Program-made: the position numbers and the translations under genes | Shown here: piece by piece, positions 16,861-24,916 of the stretch | Numbering within the stretch: the first letter of the stretch is position 1 | Layout: each line of letters begins with the position of its first letter | NCBI RefSeq assembly: GCF_000381125.1 | Contig: NZ_KB905946.1 | Coordinates: 1 to 64,000 of the forward strand | Reading direction: 5' to 3' | Length of the DNA stretch: 64,000 nucleotides | Source: Caldimonas manganoxidans ATCC BAA-369 | Lineage (GTDB): Bacteria; Pseudomonadota; Gammaproteobacteria; Burkholderiales; Burkholderiaceae_C | The notes under the pieces: model-generated | Seen by the model: the letters and a program-made list of their open reading frames with translations, nothing else | Database searches by the model: none | What the model was told of the DNA's origin: nothing

Positions 16861-18150
16861 TCAGCTTTGGACAGACAACCCGCCGGCGTTGGGGCCCAAC
16901 ACTTCGCGGCGTCGCACTTCGGTGAAGTACATCCAAATGAGGGACACCCAGACCACGCCATAGAGCAACATGAATGCGCTGGAGCGGATGCCGGTAAAGT
17001 CGAGCAGGGCGCCGAACATGATGGGCAGAATGAATCCACCCAGGCCGCCAGCCAGCCCTACGATGCCGGAGACCGTGCCAATGTTGCTGGGGTAGTCATC
17101 ACTGATGTACTTGAAGACACTGGCCTTGCCAAAGGCCCAGGCGATACCCAGAATGAACATCAGCGCGGTGAAGGCGTACACGTTCAGGCCGATCGTGAAG
17201 GTTCGCGGTCCATCGACGGTGAGCACCGTGAATTCGGTTTGCGGATAGCTCAACAGGAACAGACAGATCCAGCTCACCCACATCACCCACCAGGTGACGC
17301 TGTGGGCGCCGTACTTGTCTGACAGCCAACCACCGATGGCGCGCAGCACGCCGCCGGGCAGCGAGAAGCACGCCGCCAGCAGCGCCGCCACACGGATGTC
17401 CAGACCATATTCACCCACGTAGTACTGCACCATCCACAGGCTCAGCGCCACGTAACCGCCGAACACGATGCTGTAGTACTGGCAGTACTTCAACACGCGA
17501 AGGTCTTTCAGCGCCTTGAGTTGGTCGGTGAACTTGACGTTGCTGGGCGCCAAGTGGCTGGGGTCGCTGTGGCTGAACATCCAGAACAGCACCACCGTGG
17601 CGAGCATGATGGCCGCGTACACCTGCGGCACCATGGTCCAGCCGAAAGCCACCAGGATCGCCGGCGCGACGAACTTGTTGACCGCCGCTCCGGAGTTGCC
17701 GGCGCCGTACACGCCCATCGCAAAGCCCTGGCGCTGCTTGGGGAACCAGCGCGCCACGTAGGGTGTGCCCACCGAGAACGAGCCGCCGGCCAGGCCGACG
17801 AACAAGCCGATGACGAGGAAGTGCCAGAACTGCGTGGCATGGGCCATCAGCCAGATGGCCGGCACGGTGGCGGCCATCAGCAGCGTCATCACGATGCGGC
17901 CACCGTAGCGGTCGGTCCAGATCCCCAGCGGCACGCGCACCAGCGAGCCGGTGAGCACCGGCGTGGCCATCAGCAAGCCGAACTGCGTGGCGTTGAGGTC
18001 CAGCGCCTTTTTCAGCGGGATGCCGATGACGCCGAACATCATCCACACCATGAAGCACACGGTGAAGGCCAGCGTGCTGACGATCAGCACCGACCAGGCC
18101 TTGGACGAGACGGGGGGAATCGTTGCCGATCCTGCTTGGGGGGCCGCCAT
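16861..18150 (-). CDS. narK: NarK1-type nitrate transporter (MFS)
   Basis: A 429-residue major facilitator protein with twelve predicted helices, of the NarK1 type thought to import nitrate with protons. Nitrate-porter motifs are seen in GGSFSVGTPYVARWFPK, GVYGAGNSGAAVNKF and GIVGLAGGLGGFILP. The ATG at 18150 was chosen because AAGGAG lies nine bases upstream and the protein begins just ahead of the first helix; longer readings lack a Shine-Dalgarno sequence. It is the first gene after the 447-bp gap behind narL, so the narK1K2GHJI promoter should lie in that gap. Paired narK1-narK2 genes are usual in betaproteobacterial denitrifiers. Confidence 0.92.
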   Translation of the reverse strand: MAAPQAGSATIPPVSSKAWSVLIVSTLAFTVCFMVWMMFGVIGIPLKKALDLNATQFGLLMATPVLTGSLVRVPLGIWTDRYGGRIVMTLLMAATVPAIWLMAHATQFWHFLVIGLFVGLAGGSFSVGTPYVARWFPKQRQGFAMGVYGAGNSGAAVNKFVAPAILVAFGWTMVPQVYAAIMLATVVLFWMFSHSDPSHLAPSNVKFTDQLKALKDLRVLKYCQYYSIVFGGYVALSLWMVQYYVGEYGLDIRVAALLAACFSLPGGVLRAIGGWLSDKYGAHSVTWWVMWVSWICLFLLSYPQTEFTVLTVDGPRTFTIGLNVYAFTALMFILGIAWAFGKASVFKYISDDYPSNIGTVSGIVGLAGGLGGFILPIMFGALLDFTGIRSSAFMLLYGVVWVSLIWMYFTEVRRREVLGPNAGGLSVQS

Positions 18151-18597
18151 GGGAATCACTCCTTGCTTTTCTCCATGGCAGGCACTGTAGAAAGCGGGCC
18201 GGGCCTTGCCTATCCTCCTGCAAGTCATCCTGGACCGTCCTGAAGAACGAGGGTTGTCAGGCCCCCATAGTTCTTCCGAACTATTGTCCGTGTATGTCAG
18301 CGCACGCAGCAGGAATGACCGTGCCAGCGTTTGCCGGATCCCATCGCTGAAATCGTTCCAGCCGCACCGCTTCAAGGTTGAACTGCAGCATGCGCTGTGT
18401 CCTTGTTGACTTCGTCACTTCCGTCGTCCTTGCGCGTATTCAACCCCTCAGCAAAGGATCCGGTTTTCGGGGGCAAGGTCAGCTCCTGGCCGCCCACTGC
18501 GGCGGGCACGCGTTCGTCGCGGTCGGTCGACGGTGCTTGCATCGGCTCCATCGTCGCCGCTGTGCAGCGTTTCGGCCAGCGCCCGGGTTCACCCGCA
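18151..18597. promoter_or_regulatory. Intergenic region carrying the presumed narK1K2GHJI promoter
   Basis: No gene is recognised in these 447 bases. They lie upstream of narK1 and downstream of narL on the same strand. The main landmark is the dyad ATAGTTC-TTCC-GAACTAT at 18267-18284, about 117 bp before the narK1 start. I found no convincing TTGA-N6-TCAA box and no clear pair of NarL heptamers by eye. Confidence 0.5.
18267..18284. promoter_or_regulatory. Perfect 7-4-7 inverted repeat upstream of narK1
   Basis: ATAGTTCTTCCGAACTAT has two exact 7-base arms around TTCC. There is no T-run, so it does not look like a terminator. Its AT-rich arms stand out in GC-rich surroundings, as expected of a protein-binding site. 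It differs from FNR boxes and from the NarL TACYYMT heptamer, and the regulator is unknown. Confidence 0.4.
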
Positions 18598-19281
18598 TCA
18601 AGCGCGCTGGCGCTCGCTGGCGTACACGGCCGCCTGAACGCGTGAGCTCAGGCCCAGCTTGCGCAGGATGTGCTGCACGTGGATCTTGACCGTGGTCTCG
18701 GCAATGCCCAGTTCCCGGGCGATCTCCTTGTTGCTGGCGCCTCGCGCGATGAGGCCGAGGATCTCTCGCTCGCGCGACGAAAGACTGTCCAGCGGCTCGG
18801 GCGGCACTTCGGCCGCGGTCGCGGCAGTCGCGGGCGCGGCATGCAGCGCCTGGAATGCGGCCACGAGCTTGGACGTGAGTTCGGGGCTGACCACCGACTC
18901 CCCGGCTACCGTACGCTCGATGGCGCGCACCAGGTCGGGCCCATTGATGGTCTTGAGCACGTAGCCCCGGGCCCCGGCTTTCAACGCAGCCGACAGGACC
19001 TGCTCGTCTTCGCTCACGGTGAGCATCAGCACCTGCGCCCTGGGAGCCACCTCCCGCAGTCCGGCCAGGGCATCCACACCCTTCACGCCAGGCAGGTGGT
19101 TGTCGAGCAAGATGACATCAGGCTGGAGTTCACGTGCTCGGCGCTGGGCCTCGCCGGCATCGCCGGCCTCGCCCACGACTTCTAAATGGTCTTCCTGAGC
19201 GAGCAATGCCACCAGCCCGCGACGAAACAGCACGTGGTCATCGACAACCAGCAGGCGGATGAGAGACGGGGTCTTGGACAT
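18598..19281 (-). CDS. narL: NarL, LuxR-type response regulator for nitrate
   Basis: A 227-residue response regulator. The receiver domain has the acidic pair D14-D15 (LVVDDHVLF), the phospho-acceptor D60 (VILLDNHLPG) and a conserved lysine in YVLKTI. After a linker rich in Ala and Thr, the C-terminal LuxR-type helix-turn-helix starts at LSSREREILGLIARG and includes SNKEIARELGIAETTVKIHV. Its position directly after narX and before the nar transporters and reductase identifies it as NarL. When phosphorylated by NarX it should control the downstream nar genes. The gene starts 14 bp after narX. Confidence 0.93.
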   Translation of the reverse strand: MSKTPSLIRLLVVDDHVLFRRGLVALLAQEDHLEVVGEAGDAGEAQRRARELQPDVILLDNHLPGVKGVDALAGLREVAPRAQVLMLTVSEDEQVLSAALKAGARGYVLKTINGPDLVRAIERTVAGESVVSPELTSKLVAAFQALHAAPATAATAAEVPPEPLDSLSSREREILGLIARGASNKEIARELGIAETTVKIHVQHILRKLGLSSRVQAAVYASERQRA

Positions 19282-19295
19282 GGGTCACGAGCGCA

Positions 19296-21188
19296 TCAGG
19301 CCGCCAGGGGTTGTGGCGAGGACGGCGGCAGCGTCAGGGTCACGCAGGTACCCTTCCCAGGCTCAGCCTGCACCGTCACGGTGGCCCCGATGCGAGCAGC
19401 ACGTTCGCGCATGATGCGCAGGCCGACATGGGTCTCGTCCGGTCGCTGCCCATCGGTGTCGAATCCCACCCCATCGTCACGCACCGTGAAGCGCCAGACC
19501 GGAGCCTGCTCCACGTCCACCCATACTTCACGGGCGTGCGCGTGCTTGCGCACATTCGACAAGGCTTCCTGCACCACGTGCAGCACCTGGATCTGCACAT
19601 CGGCATCTAGGGGCAAGCCATGGCCGTGCATCGCCAGGTGAGCGCGTAGGCCGCTTTGGTGTTCGAACTTCTGCAAGGTGGTACGCAAGGCGGGTTCGAT
19701 GCTCTCGCCATTGGCCCGCGTGCGAAAGTGCAGCAGCAACTCACGCACGTCGTTATAGCTCTCACGCACACCGGCATCGAGCTCGCAGAGCACCCGCTCG
19801 ACACCCGGCTCGTCACCGCGCCGCATGGCATCTCGCAGCAGCTGGACCTGAATCTTCAGAAACGCCAGCGACTGGGCGATGGAGTCATGCAGTTCCTGCG
19901 CGAGCAGGCTGCGCTCCTGAGCCACGGCTGCTTCCTTACCCAGCGCCTCGGCCCGCAGGCCCTCCATCGCACCGGCCAGATGGGCTGCGAGGGCTTCCAG
20001 CAAGGATCGTTCATCGTCACCCAGGGTCGTCTCCTCCCGGAAGAAGATGTCCACTTCGCCCAGCAGGCGGTGCTGCAGGCGCACGGGCACCGACACCAGG
20101 GTCTGGTACCCAGCCTGGGCGCAGTGCTCAAGCACAGGCTGCGCCACGTTGGCCGGGCGTACCTTGATGGGAATGATGCGCGTGGCCGCGCCTTCTAGGG
20201 CCTGGCCACAATGGCAGCTCCCGGTCTGAACGCACTGCTCCTGTTCCGTCATGAAATGAGGCAGGCAGTCACCTGCCAACAGCAGGTAGCGCTGGTTGGC
20301 CTCGTCAGACCAGCGCACAGCCACCGCATCGGCCCGCGCGATGCGTCGCACCTGTTGGGCAAACTGCCGCGCGAGTTCATCCAAGCTGGTGGCCTCGGCC
20401 ATCATGGCGCTGGTTTCGTACAGCGCAGCCAGACGCTCACGCTGCTGCTGTAGCCGCGCGGTCTTTTCGGCCACCTTGTTCTCGAGATTGGCATACAAGG
20501 CCTGCAGCGTCTCGGCCATGCGGTTGAAGCCCTGCGCCAGTTGGTCGAACTCGGCACTGGATCGCTCCTCCACACGCACGGCGAAATCCTGGGCCTGCAC
20601 CCGCTTCAGGCCCTGCTGCAGGCGGTTCACGGGATTGAGCACCAGGAGGTATCCCGCATACATCATCGCAATGCCCACCATCAGCGCCAGCGCCAGAATG
20701 CCCAGCTGCACGGCATGCAAGATGGCGGTCCACAGCGAGAGCTGGTATTCGATACCCGCCACGAAGCCATCGATGGCAGCCACGAAGCGATCCACGTCCG
20801 TGGTGCGGCCAGGGAGCTGCCCTCCGGTTCGCCAGTACTCCCGCAGGAGCGTCCACTGGCTCTGCACGGATTCGAAACTCTCGCGCGTGGCCTGGCTCCA
20901 GGGTACAAACAGCGGGCGGGAAGGATCGCCGGCGCGCAGCAGCGCCAGTCCCTCGTCGAAGCGCTGCAGCCGATCCTCGATCTGGGCGGCCGGCACCCGG
21001 CGCTCGACCTCCAGCGCCAGCTGGTAGCTCTTCATGCGCAGCCGCCCCGCCTCGTTGACGGCCGCGGCCCCTCCTTCGATCTGCCAGGTGATCCACAGCG
21101 TCAGGCCAATGGACGTGAGCGCAGCCAGCAGGAAGCCCGTGCACAACAGCACGAGCTTGGTGGCCAAGGTCCAGGGGCGGTGTCTCAT
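19296..21188 (-). CDS. narX: NarX, nitrate/nitrite-sensing histidine kinase
   Basis: A 630-residue membrane sensor kinase. TM1 (about residues 11-34) is followed by a P-box (GGAAAVNEAGRLRMKSYQLA, residues 39-58), the ligand-binding signature of NarX/NarQ. TM2 lies at about 158-185, then a HAMP domain. A central GAF-like module has cysteines C308, C319, C325 and C327, as in NarX-type sensors. The HisKA_3 box has the phospho-acceptor H434 (QELHDSIAQS), and the HATPase domain ends near residue 620. A perfect FNR-type box lies 35-48 bp upstream of the ATG. Together with NarL it forms the nitrate two-component system. Confidence 0.93.
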   Translation of the reverse strand: MRHRPWTLATKLVLLCTGFLLAALTSIGLTLWITWQIEGGAAAVNEAGRLRMKSYQLALEVERRVPAAQIEDRLQRFDEGLALLRAGDPSRPLFVPWSQATRESFESVQSQWTLLREYWRTGGQLPGRTTDVDRFVAAIDGFVAGIEYQLSLWTAILHAVQLGILALALMVGIAMMYAGYLLVLNPVNRLQQGLKRVQAQDFAVRVEERSSAEFDQLAQGFNRMAETLQALYANLENKVAEKTARLQQQRERLAALYETSAMMAEATSLDELARQFAQQVRRIARADAVAVRWSDEANQRYLLLAGDCLPHFMTEQEQCVQTGSCHCGQALEGAATRIIPIKVRPANVAQPVLEHCAQAGYQTLVSVPVRLQHRLLGEVDIFFREETTLGDDERSLLEALAAHLAGAMEGLRAEALGKEAAVAQERSLLAQELHDSIAQSLAFLKIQVQLLRDAMRRGDEPGVERVLCELDAGVRESYNDVRELLLHFRTRANGESIEPALRTTLQKFEHQSGLRAHLAMHGHGLPLDADVQIQVLHVVQEALSNVRKHAHAREVWVDVEQAPVWRFTVRDDGVGFDTDGQRPDETHVGLRIMRERAARIGATVTVQAEPGKGTCVTLTLPPSSPQPLAA

Positions 21189-21555
21189 GACGCCACTCTA
21201 GGCAAGGTGGTGCCAGCACGGCTTGACTCAGGTCAAGTCGCCAAATCCCCGTCAGGCGGAAGCCGATTTTGCGCCCATGTGCGGGCCAGGCGGCCCACAA
21301 GCCGGGCCTGCTAGCGGGCCCGCAGGGGCAACCATGGCCAACAAAATCGTGCAGTTGATGCCCACACGACCTGCGTCGCTGTCGTGCGGAAACTTGACCA
21401 GCGCTTCCCTCGCCAACCCCAAGGCTGGGGGGGGTGTCAGGGGTCCCATCCTGGGGTCCTGTGCGGGTGGGGGCTTGCGCGGCCACGGCCACGCGAGACA
21501 ATGGACCGGCGGGCGACCCTTTCGGCCGCCCCCCTCGCTCATGCAGGAGGTGGAT
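21189..21555. promoter_or_regulatory. Intergenic region between narX and the divergent small gene
   Basis: This stretch holds the FNR-type box at 21223-21236. From 21415 to 21480 there is G-run-rich sequence with CCCCAAGG, a long G tract and two nearby GGGGTCC units, which may be a degraded dispersed repeat. No other gene is supported. Confidence 0.5.
21223..21236 (-). promoter_or_regulatory. FNR/Dnr-type box upstream of narX
   Basis: TTGACTCAGGTCAA is a symmetric site (TTGAC-TCAG-GTCAA) of FNR/Anr/Dnr type. Its centre is only 41 bp from the narX ATG at 21188. At the canonical -41.5 position the transcript would begin at or beside the start codon. Otherwise the site is used differently or the true narX start is downstream. 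Confidence 0.7.
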
Positions 21556-21792
21556 ATGGAGCGCAAACTGCATCTGCTGGACAGCTTCACGGCCCAGGGG
21601 ACCGATGGGCGCCTCTACAAGGTCAAGGCCTTCGAGCAACTGGTGCGCGACCCCTCGCTGGCCGATGGCTTGGACCACTGGAAGCCCACGGGAGTGGCCG
21701 AACTGCATTTGGACAGTGGCGAGCTCGTGGACATGCGCGCCGATGGGCGCATGCGGGTGGTGGCCACTGGCATGGAACTGGTGCGGCCTTGA
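21556..21792 (+). CDS. Small conserved-looking hypothetical protein (78 residues)
   Basis: A 78-residue acidic protein starting MERKLHLLDSFTAQG and containing GRLYKVKAFEQLVRD, then a GVAELHLDSGELVDM strand pair and a closing RVVATGMELVRP. A very strong AGGAGG lies six bases before the ATG, and the codon usage is typical of the genome, so I believe it is real. No domain is recognised. The alternating charged and hydrophobic strands suggest a small beta-rich fold. It is divergent from narX and separated from it by 367 bp that include an FNR-type box, so joint regulation with narXL is possible. Confidence 0.65.
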   Translation: MERKLHLLDSFTAQGTDGRLYKVKAFEQLVRDPSLADGLDHWKPTGVAELHLDSGELVDMRADGRMRVVATGMELVRP

Positions 21793-22003
21793 ACCACCGC
21801 CCTCGGCCTCGTCGATACCCTCAGGGCGCGGCAAATTCACGATCGCCCGCGATCGGTGGTCCGTGCCCCACGCCGCAGCCGAGGGGTGACTGTTACCATG
21901 GCGCCTGCTCGAGCCCAGCCTCGGGCTCGCAACGGCCGGCGGACCTGGAGGCGACACGGCCTCTTGGATCGGCCCGGCATTGTCTGGCCAGCGAGTAGGC
22001 ACC

Positions 22004-22693
22004 ATGAAGGACGGCCGTCATTCGTCCGCGGTCACGCGGGCGCCATCTCCTTTTGCGCCGGCGCAGGGCATGCGCCGGCGGCTGTTGTGTGGCATGGCGG
22101 CAGCGCCAGTGGCGCTGGCCCTGCCGGCGTGGGCCCATGTCAGTGCCGCACGGCCGCCCGAAGGAACTGACCACCCCCTCGGGGGGACACGAGCAAAGCA
22201 AGTCTGGGGGTCATTCCATCCTGGCCAGGGGCCCGACACTGCAGACGTTCGCAGGCTGGAGTTTGTGCATCTTCACACCGGCGAGCGCTTGAAGGTCGCG
22301 TACTTCGACGCGGGGCAGTACGTGCCCGAGGCGCTGCAAGCCCTCAACCGCCTGCTGCGCGACTTTCGCACCGATGAGGTGGCCCCGATCGACCCGGCCT
22401 TGTTCGATGTGCTGCACCGGCTGCACGAAGCCACCGGCAGCCGCCGACCCTTCGAGGTCATCTCCGCCTATCGATCTCCCAAGACGAACGACATGCTGCG
22501 CAGCCGCAGTCCTCACAGCGGCGTGGCCCGCACCAGCCTGCACCTGCGAGGGCAGGCGATCGACATCCGCTTGGGCGACGTGGCGCTGCCGCATTTGCGC
22601 GAGGCGGCCCTGTCCCTGCGGGCCGGCGGCGTCGGCTATTACGAGCGCTCGAATTTCGTGCACATCGACACCGGCCCCGTGCGCCATTGGTGA
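22004..22693 (+). CDS. DUF882/YcbK-type peptidoglycan-binding M15-like protein with twin-arginine signal
   Basis: A protein of about 229 residues. The N-terminus has a twin-arginine-like signal (GMRRRLLCGMAAAPVALALP) with cleavage expected after PAWA. The C-terminal 150 residues form the DUF882 domain related to peptidase M15 (D-Ala-D-Ala carboxypeptidase fold), with FEVISAYRSPKTN, SLHLRGQAIDIRL and the closing NFVHIDTGPVRHW, which supply the zinc ligands His and Asp. It should act on the cell wall in the periplasm. Residues of roughly 49-70, between signal and domain, are encoded by a copy of the dispersed repeat and keep the frame. The start is uncertain: ATG 22004 or the ATG at 22070 just before the arginines. 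Confidence 0.78.
   Translation: MKDGRHSSAVTRAPSPFAPAQGMRRRLLCGMAAAPVALALPAWAHVSAARPPEGTDHPLGGTRAKQVWGSFHPGQGPDTADVRRLEFVHLHTGERLKVAYFDAGQYVPEALQALNRLLRDFRTDEVAPIDPALFDVLHRLHEATGSRRPFEVISAYRSPKTNDMLRSRSPHSGVARTSLHLRGQAIDIRLGDVALPHLREAALSLRAGGVGYYERSNFVHIDTGPVRHW
22150..22215. repeat. Dispersed repeat copy within the DUF882 gene
   Basis: The palindromic centre CCCCCTCGGGGGG with a preceding GGCCGCCCGAAGG and a following GTCTGGGGGTCA resembles the repeat in narG at 13811-13896. It contributes about 22 codons between the signal peptide and the mature domain. Confidence 0.5.
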
Positions 22694-22758
22694 GCCAGTG
22701 CACCGCGCGGTCTGGCCCGCCGGGCCCGTGCCATCGCGGCGACGGGTTCAGCGCAGGC

Positions 22759-23277
22759 TCACAGCGGCAGCTCGGTGAAATAGCGTCCGCCGTGAAAGAT
22801 CAGCGGTGCGGCTTCGGGGCGGCGCTGGCAGCGTTCGACCTCGCCGACGAAGATGACATGGTCGCCCTCCTCGTAGCGGCTGCGGTTGAAACACTCGAAC
22901 AATGCAGCCACGCCTTCGAGCAAAGGGGCGCCGCCGACGCCTTCCCGCCAGGACAATCCGGCGAAACGATCGATGCCCTTGGTGGCGAAGCGCTCGGCCA
23001 GGGCCCTCTGGTCGGCCGCCAGGATGTGGATGGCGTAGTGAGAGCCGCGCTCGAAAGCCGGCATCGATCCGGCCAGGCGCGACAGACTCCACAGCACCAG
23101 CGGCGGATCGAGCGAGACCGAATTGAAAGAGTTGGCGGTCAGGCCGATCAGCCGTCCCTCGGGCGATCGGGCCGTGACGATGGTCACCCCCGTGGCAAAG
23201 CTGCCGAGCGCTTGGCGGAACTCGGCCGCGGAGAAACTGGGAGTAGCGGCTCGGCGGGGAAGATTCACGACATCCAT
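22759..23277 (-). CDS. Flavin reductase-like FMN-binding protein
   Basis: A 172-residue protein of the flavin reductase-like family, which binds FMN and uses NAD(P)H to supply reduced flavin to monooxygenases. Family motifs are FRQALGSFATGVTIVT near the N-terminus, GLTANSFNSVSLDPPLVL in the centre, and the closing HVIFVGEVERC with PLIFHGGRYFTEL. The ATG at 23277 gives the standard N-terminus; an earlier in-frame start adds 21 residues without a ribosome site. The gene is alone on its strand between a convergent DUF882 gene and a beta-barrel gene, so its partner oxygenase cannot be read from context. Confidence 0.88.
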   Translation of the reverse strand: MDVVNLPRRAATPSFSAAEFRQALGSFATGVTIVTARSPEGRLIGLTANSFNSVSLDPPLVLWSLSRLAGSMPAFERGSHYAIHILAADQRALAERFATKGIDRFAGLSWREGVGGAPLLEGVAALFECFNRSRYEEGDHVIFVGEVERCQRRPEAAPLIFHGGRYFTELPL

Positions 23278-23367
23278 GGCGGCAAGACGCCCATTATTCC
23301 CCACCGACGCCCCGACGGGAGCGCGCCAGCCCCCCCTCATTGCGTGGATGATGCACCGATGGTGCGC

Positions 23368-24003
23368 TCAGAAGCGGTAGTTGACCCCGACACTCAATTG
23401 CGGAATGGCCCGCACCTTGCCCACGCCGTCGCGCAGCTCTTGGAGCTCGCGGTCGATGTCGTCCTGCGTCACACCCGCGATATTGGTCGAGGCGCTGACT
23501 TTGGCCTTGCCGATCGAGGCGCCCAGGTCGAAGACGAAGCCCCAACCCGCTGCAGCGGGCTGTTGGCCGTAGCCGATGCCCAAATAGGGCGTGACGCGCG
23601 GGAACTTGATGCGCACATCAAAGCGGTCGCCCGGCGCCGTGACATAGGTGGTGTTGCCGATCTCGATGGTGCCGCCATTGCCGCGACCGGTCAGATCGAT
23701 GCGCATGTCGTTGAAGGTGATGCCGCCGGTCAGCCGAAACCCTCCGCCGAAGACGAACCAGTCCCCGAACACGCCAACACGATGGGCGCGGGCTTTGCCC
23801 TCGTAGTCGATGCCTTCTTCGGTGCCGTCGGCATCGATCGTGCCCAGGCTGGCCACATCGGCACGCAAGCCAAAGTGGGCATTGAGCGGCTGGGCGTAGC
23901 CGATCATCACGCCTGGCAGACCGATGTTCCCGTAGAGTTCGCCGGCGTGGGCGCCGGCCACGAGGCAGGCCGCGCTCACACCTGCGATCAGATGCTTGTT
24001 CAT
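23368..24003 (-). CDS. Outer-membrane beta-barrel protein of unknown function
   Basis: A 211-residue secreted protein. The signal peptide is MNKHLIAGVSAACLVAGAHA, with cleavage after AHA. The mature part has alternating amphipathic strands rich in Gly, Phe and Tyr, and ends in the aromatic-terminal motif VGVNYRF, the outer-membrane insertion signal. A charged helical stretch (TQDDIDRELQELRDG) near the C-terminus is unusual for small OmpW-like barrels. No family can be named with certainty. The ATG at 24003 was preferred over one five codons upstream because the signal peptide then begins normally. Neighbours give no functional clue. Confidence 0.75.
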   Translation of the reverse strand: MNKHLIAGVSAACLVAGAHAGELYGNIGLPGVMIGYAQPLNAHFGLRADVASLGTIDADGTEEGIDYEGKARAHRVGVFGDWFVFGGGFRLTGGITFNDMRIDLTGRGNGGTIEIGNTTYVTAPGDRFDVRIKFPRVTPYLGIGYGQQPAAAGWGFVFDLGASIGKAKVSASTNIAGVTQDDIDRELQELRDGVGKVRAIPQLSVGVNYRF

Positions 24004-24089
24004 GCGAGCAGACTCCATGAGGGATCACACAGATGACGATCATCGGCCGGCATCGCCCGATCTGAAGGGCCACACACCGTCGACCCGGC

Positions 24090-24881
24090 TCAGATCGTGA
24101 AGTCGTACTCGATGGTCAGCGGCGCATGGTCGGAAAAGCGTTGCGCCTTGTAAACACTGGCGGCGCGAGCGGTCTCAGCCACCGCCGCAGTGGCCACGTG
24201 GTAGTCGATACGCCAGCCCACGTTCTTGGCCCAGGCCTGCCCCCGATTGCTCCACCAAGTGTAGGCCTCGCCGGTGGCCTCGGGATGGAGGCGGCGGTAC
24301 ACATCGACCAGGCCAATCTCGCCCAGCATGCGCGTGAACCAGGCCCGCTCCTCGGGCAGGAAACCGCTGTTCTTCTGGTTGCTTTTCCAATTCTTGAGGT
24401 CGATTTCTTGATGAGCGATGTTCACATCGCCGCACAGCACGAACTCCCGCTCGGCCCGCAAGCGCTGCAGATGGGGAAAGAACTCGTCGAGGAACCGGTA
24501 CTTGGCCTGCTGGCGCTCGTCCGAGCTGGAGCCGCTGGGAAAGTAGCAACTGATGACGGAGAACTTGCGCGAGGGCGTGTCGAAGCGGGCCTCGACGTAG
24601 CGGCCTTCGGGGTCGAACTCGGCCGAACCGAAGCCGATGATCACATCGCTGGGCACGTGGCGGCTGTACAGGCCCACGCCGGAATAGCCCTTCTTCTGGG
24701 CACAATGGAACCAGCCCTGCATCCCATGCGGGGCTCGCATCACTGCGGTGAGGTCGCCCTCGTGGGCCTTGATTTCTTGCAGGCAGACGATATCGGCCTG
24801 CTGCTGACCCAGCCAGTCGAAGTAGCCCTTGTTCGCCGCCGAGCGGATGCCATTGAGATTGGTGGTGATGATGCGCAACAT
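24090..24881 (-). CDS. xth: Exodeoxyribonuclease III
   Basis: A 263-residue member of the exonuclease III/AP endonuclease family, which repairs abasic sites and removes 3'-blocking groups. Catalytic elements are TTNLNGIRSA, LQEIK (metal-binding Glu), YFPSGSS, GDVNIAH (Asp and Asn) and RFSDHAPL (Asp-His). W-rich GEAYTWWSNRGQAW and RIDYHVA also match. The ATG at 24881 gives the family-typical start MLRIITTN. A much longer upstream reading overlaps rfbC and is not supported. The gene is 35 bp after rfbC on the same strand. Confidence 0.95.
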   Translation of the reverse strand: MLRIITTNLNGIRSAANKGYFDWLGQQQADIVCLQEIKAHEGDLTAVMRAPHGMQGWFHCAQKKGYSGVGLYSRHVPSDVIIGFGSAEFDPEGRYVEARFDTPSRKFSVISCYFPSGSSSDERQQAKYRFLDEFFPHLQRLRAEREFVLCGDVNIAHQEIDLKNWKSNQKNSGFLPEERAWFTRMLGEIGLVDVYRRLHPEATGEAYTWWSNRGQAWAKNVGWRIDYHVATAAVAETARAASVYKAQRFSDHAPLTIEYDFTI

Positions 24882-24916
24882 GGGGCGGGAGCTTACCTTC
24901 CCGGCCCGCGGCCTGC

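Noticed and set aside
18371-18420. TTCAAGG-TTGAA and TTGACTTCGTCACT near the narK1 leader as possible FNR boxes
   Set aside because: The first has the half-sites in the wrong orientation and spacing, and the second lacks a TCAA half-site.
20437-22005. Long minus-strand frame overlapping narX in another frame
   Set aside because: narX is fully supported by domain order and the P-box. The overlapping frame shows no family pattern.
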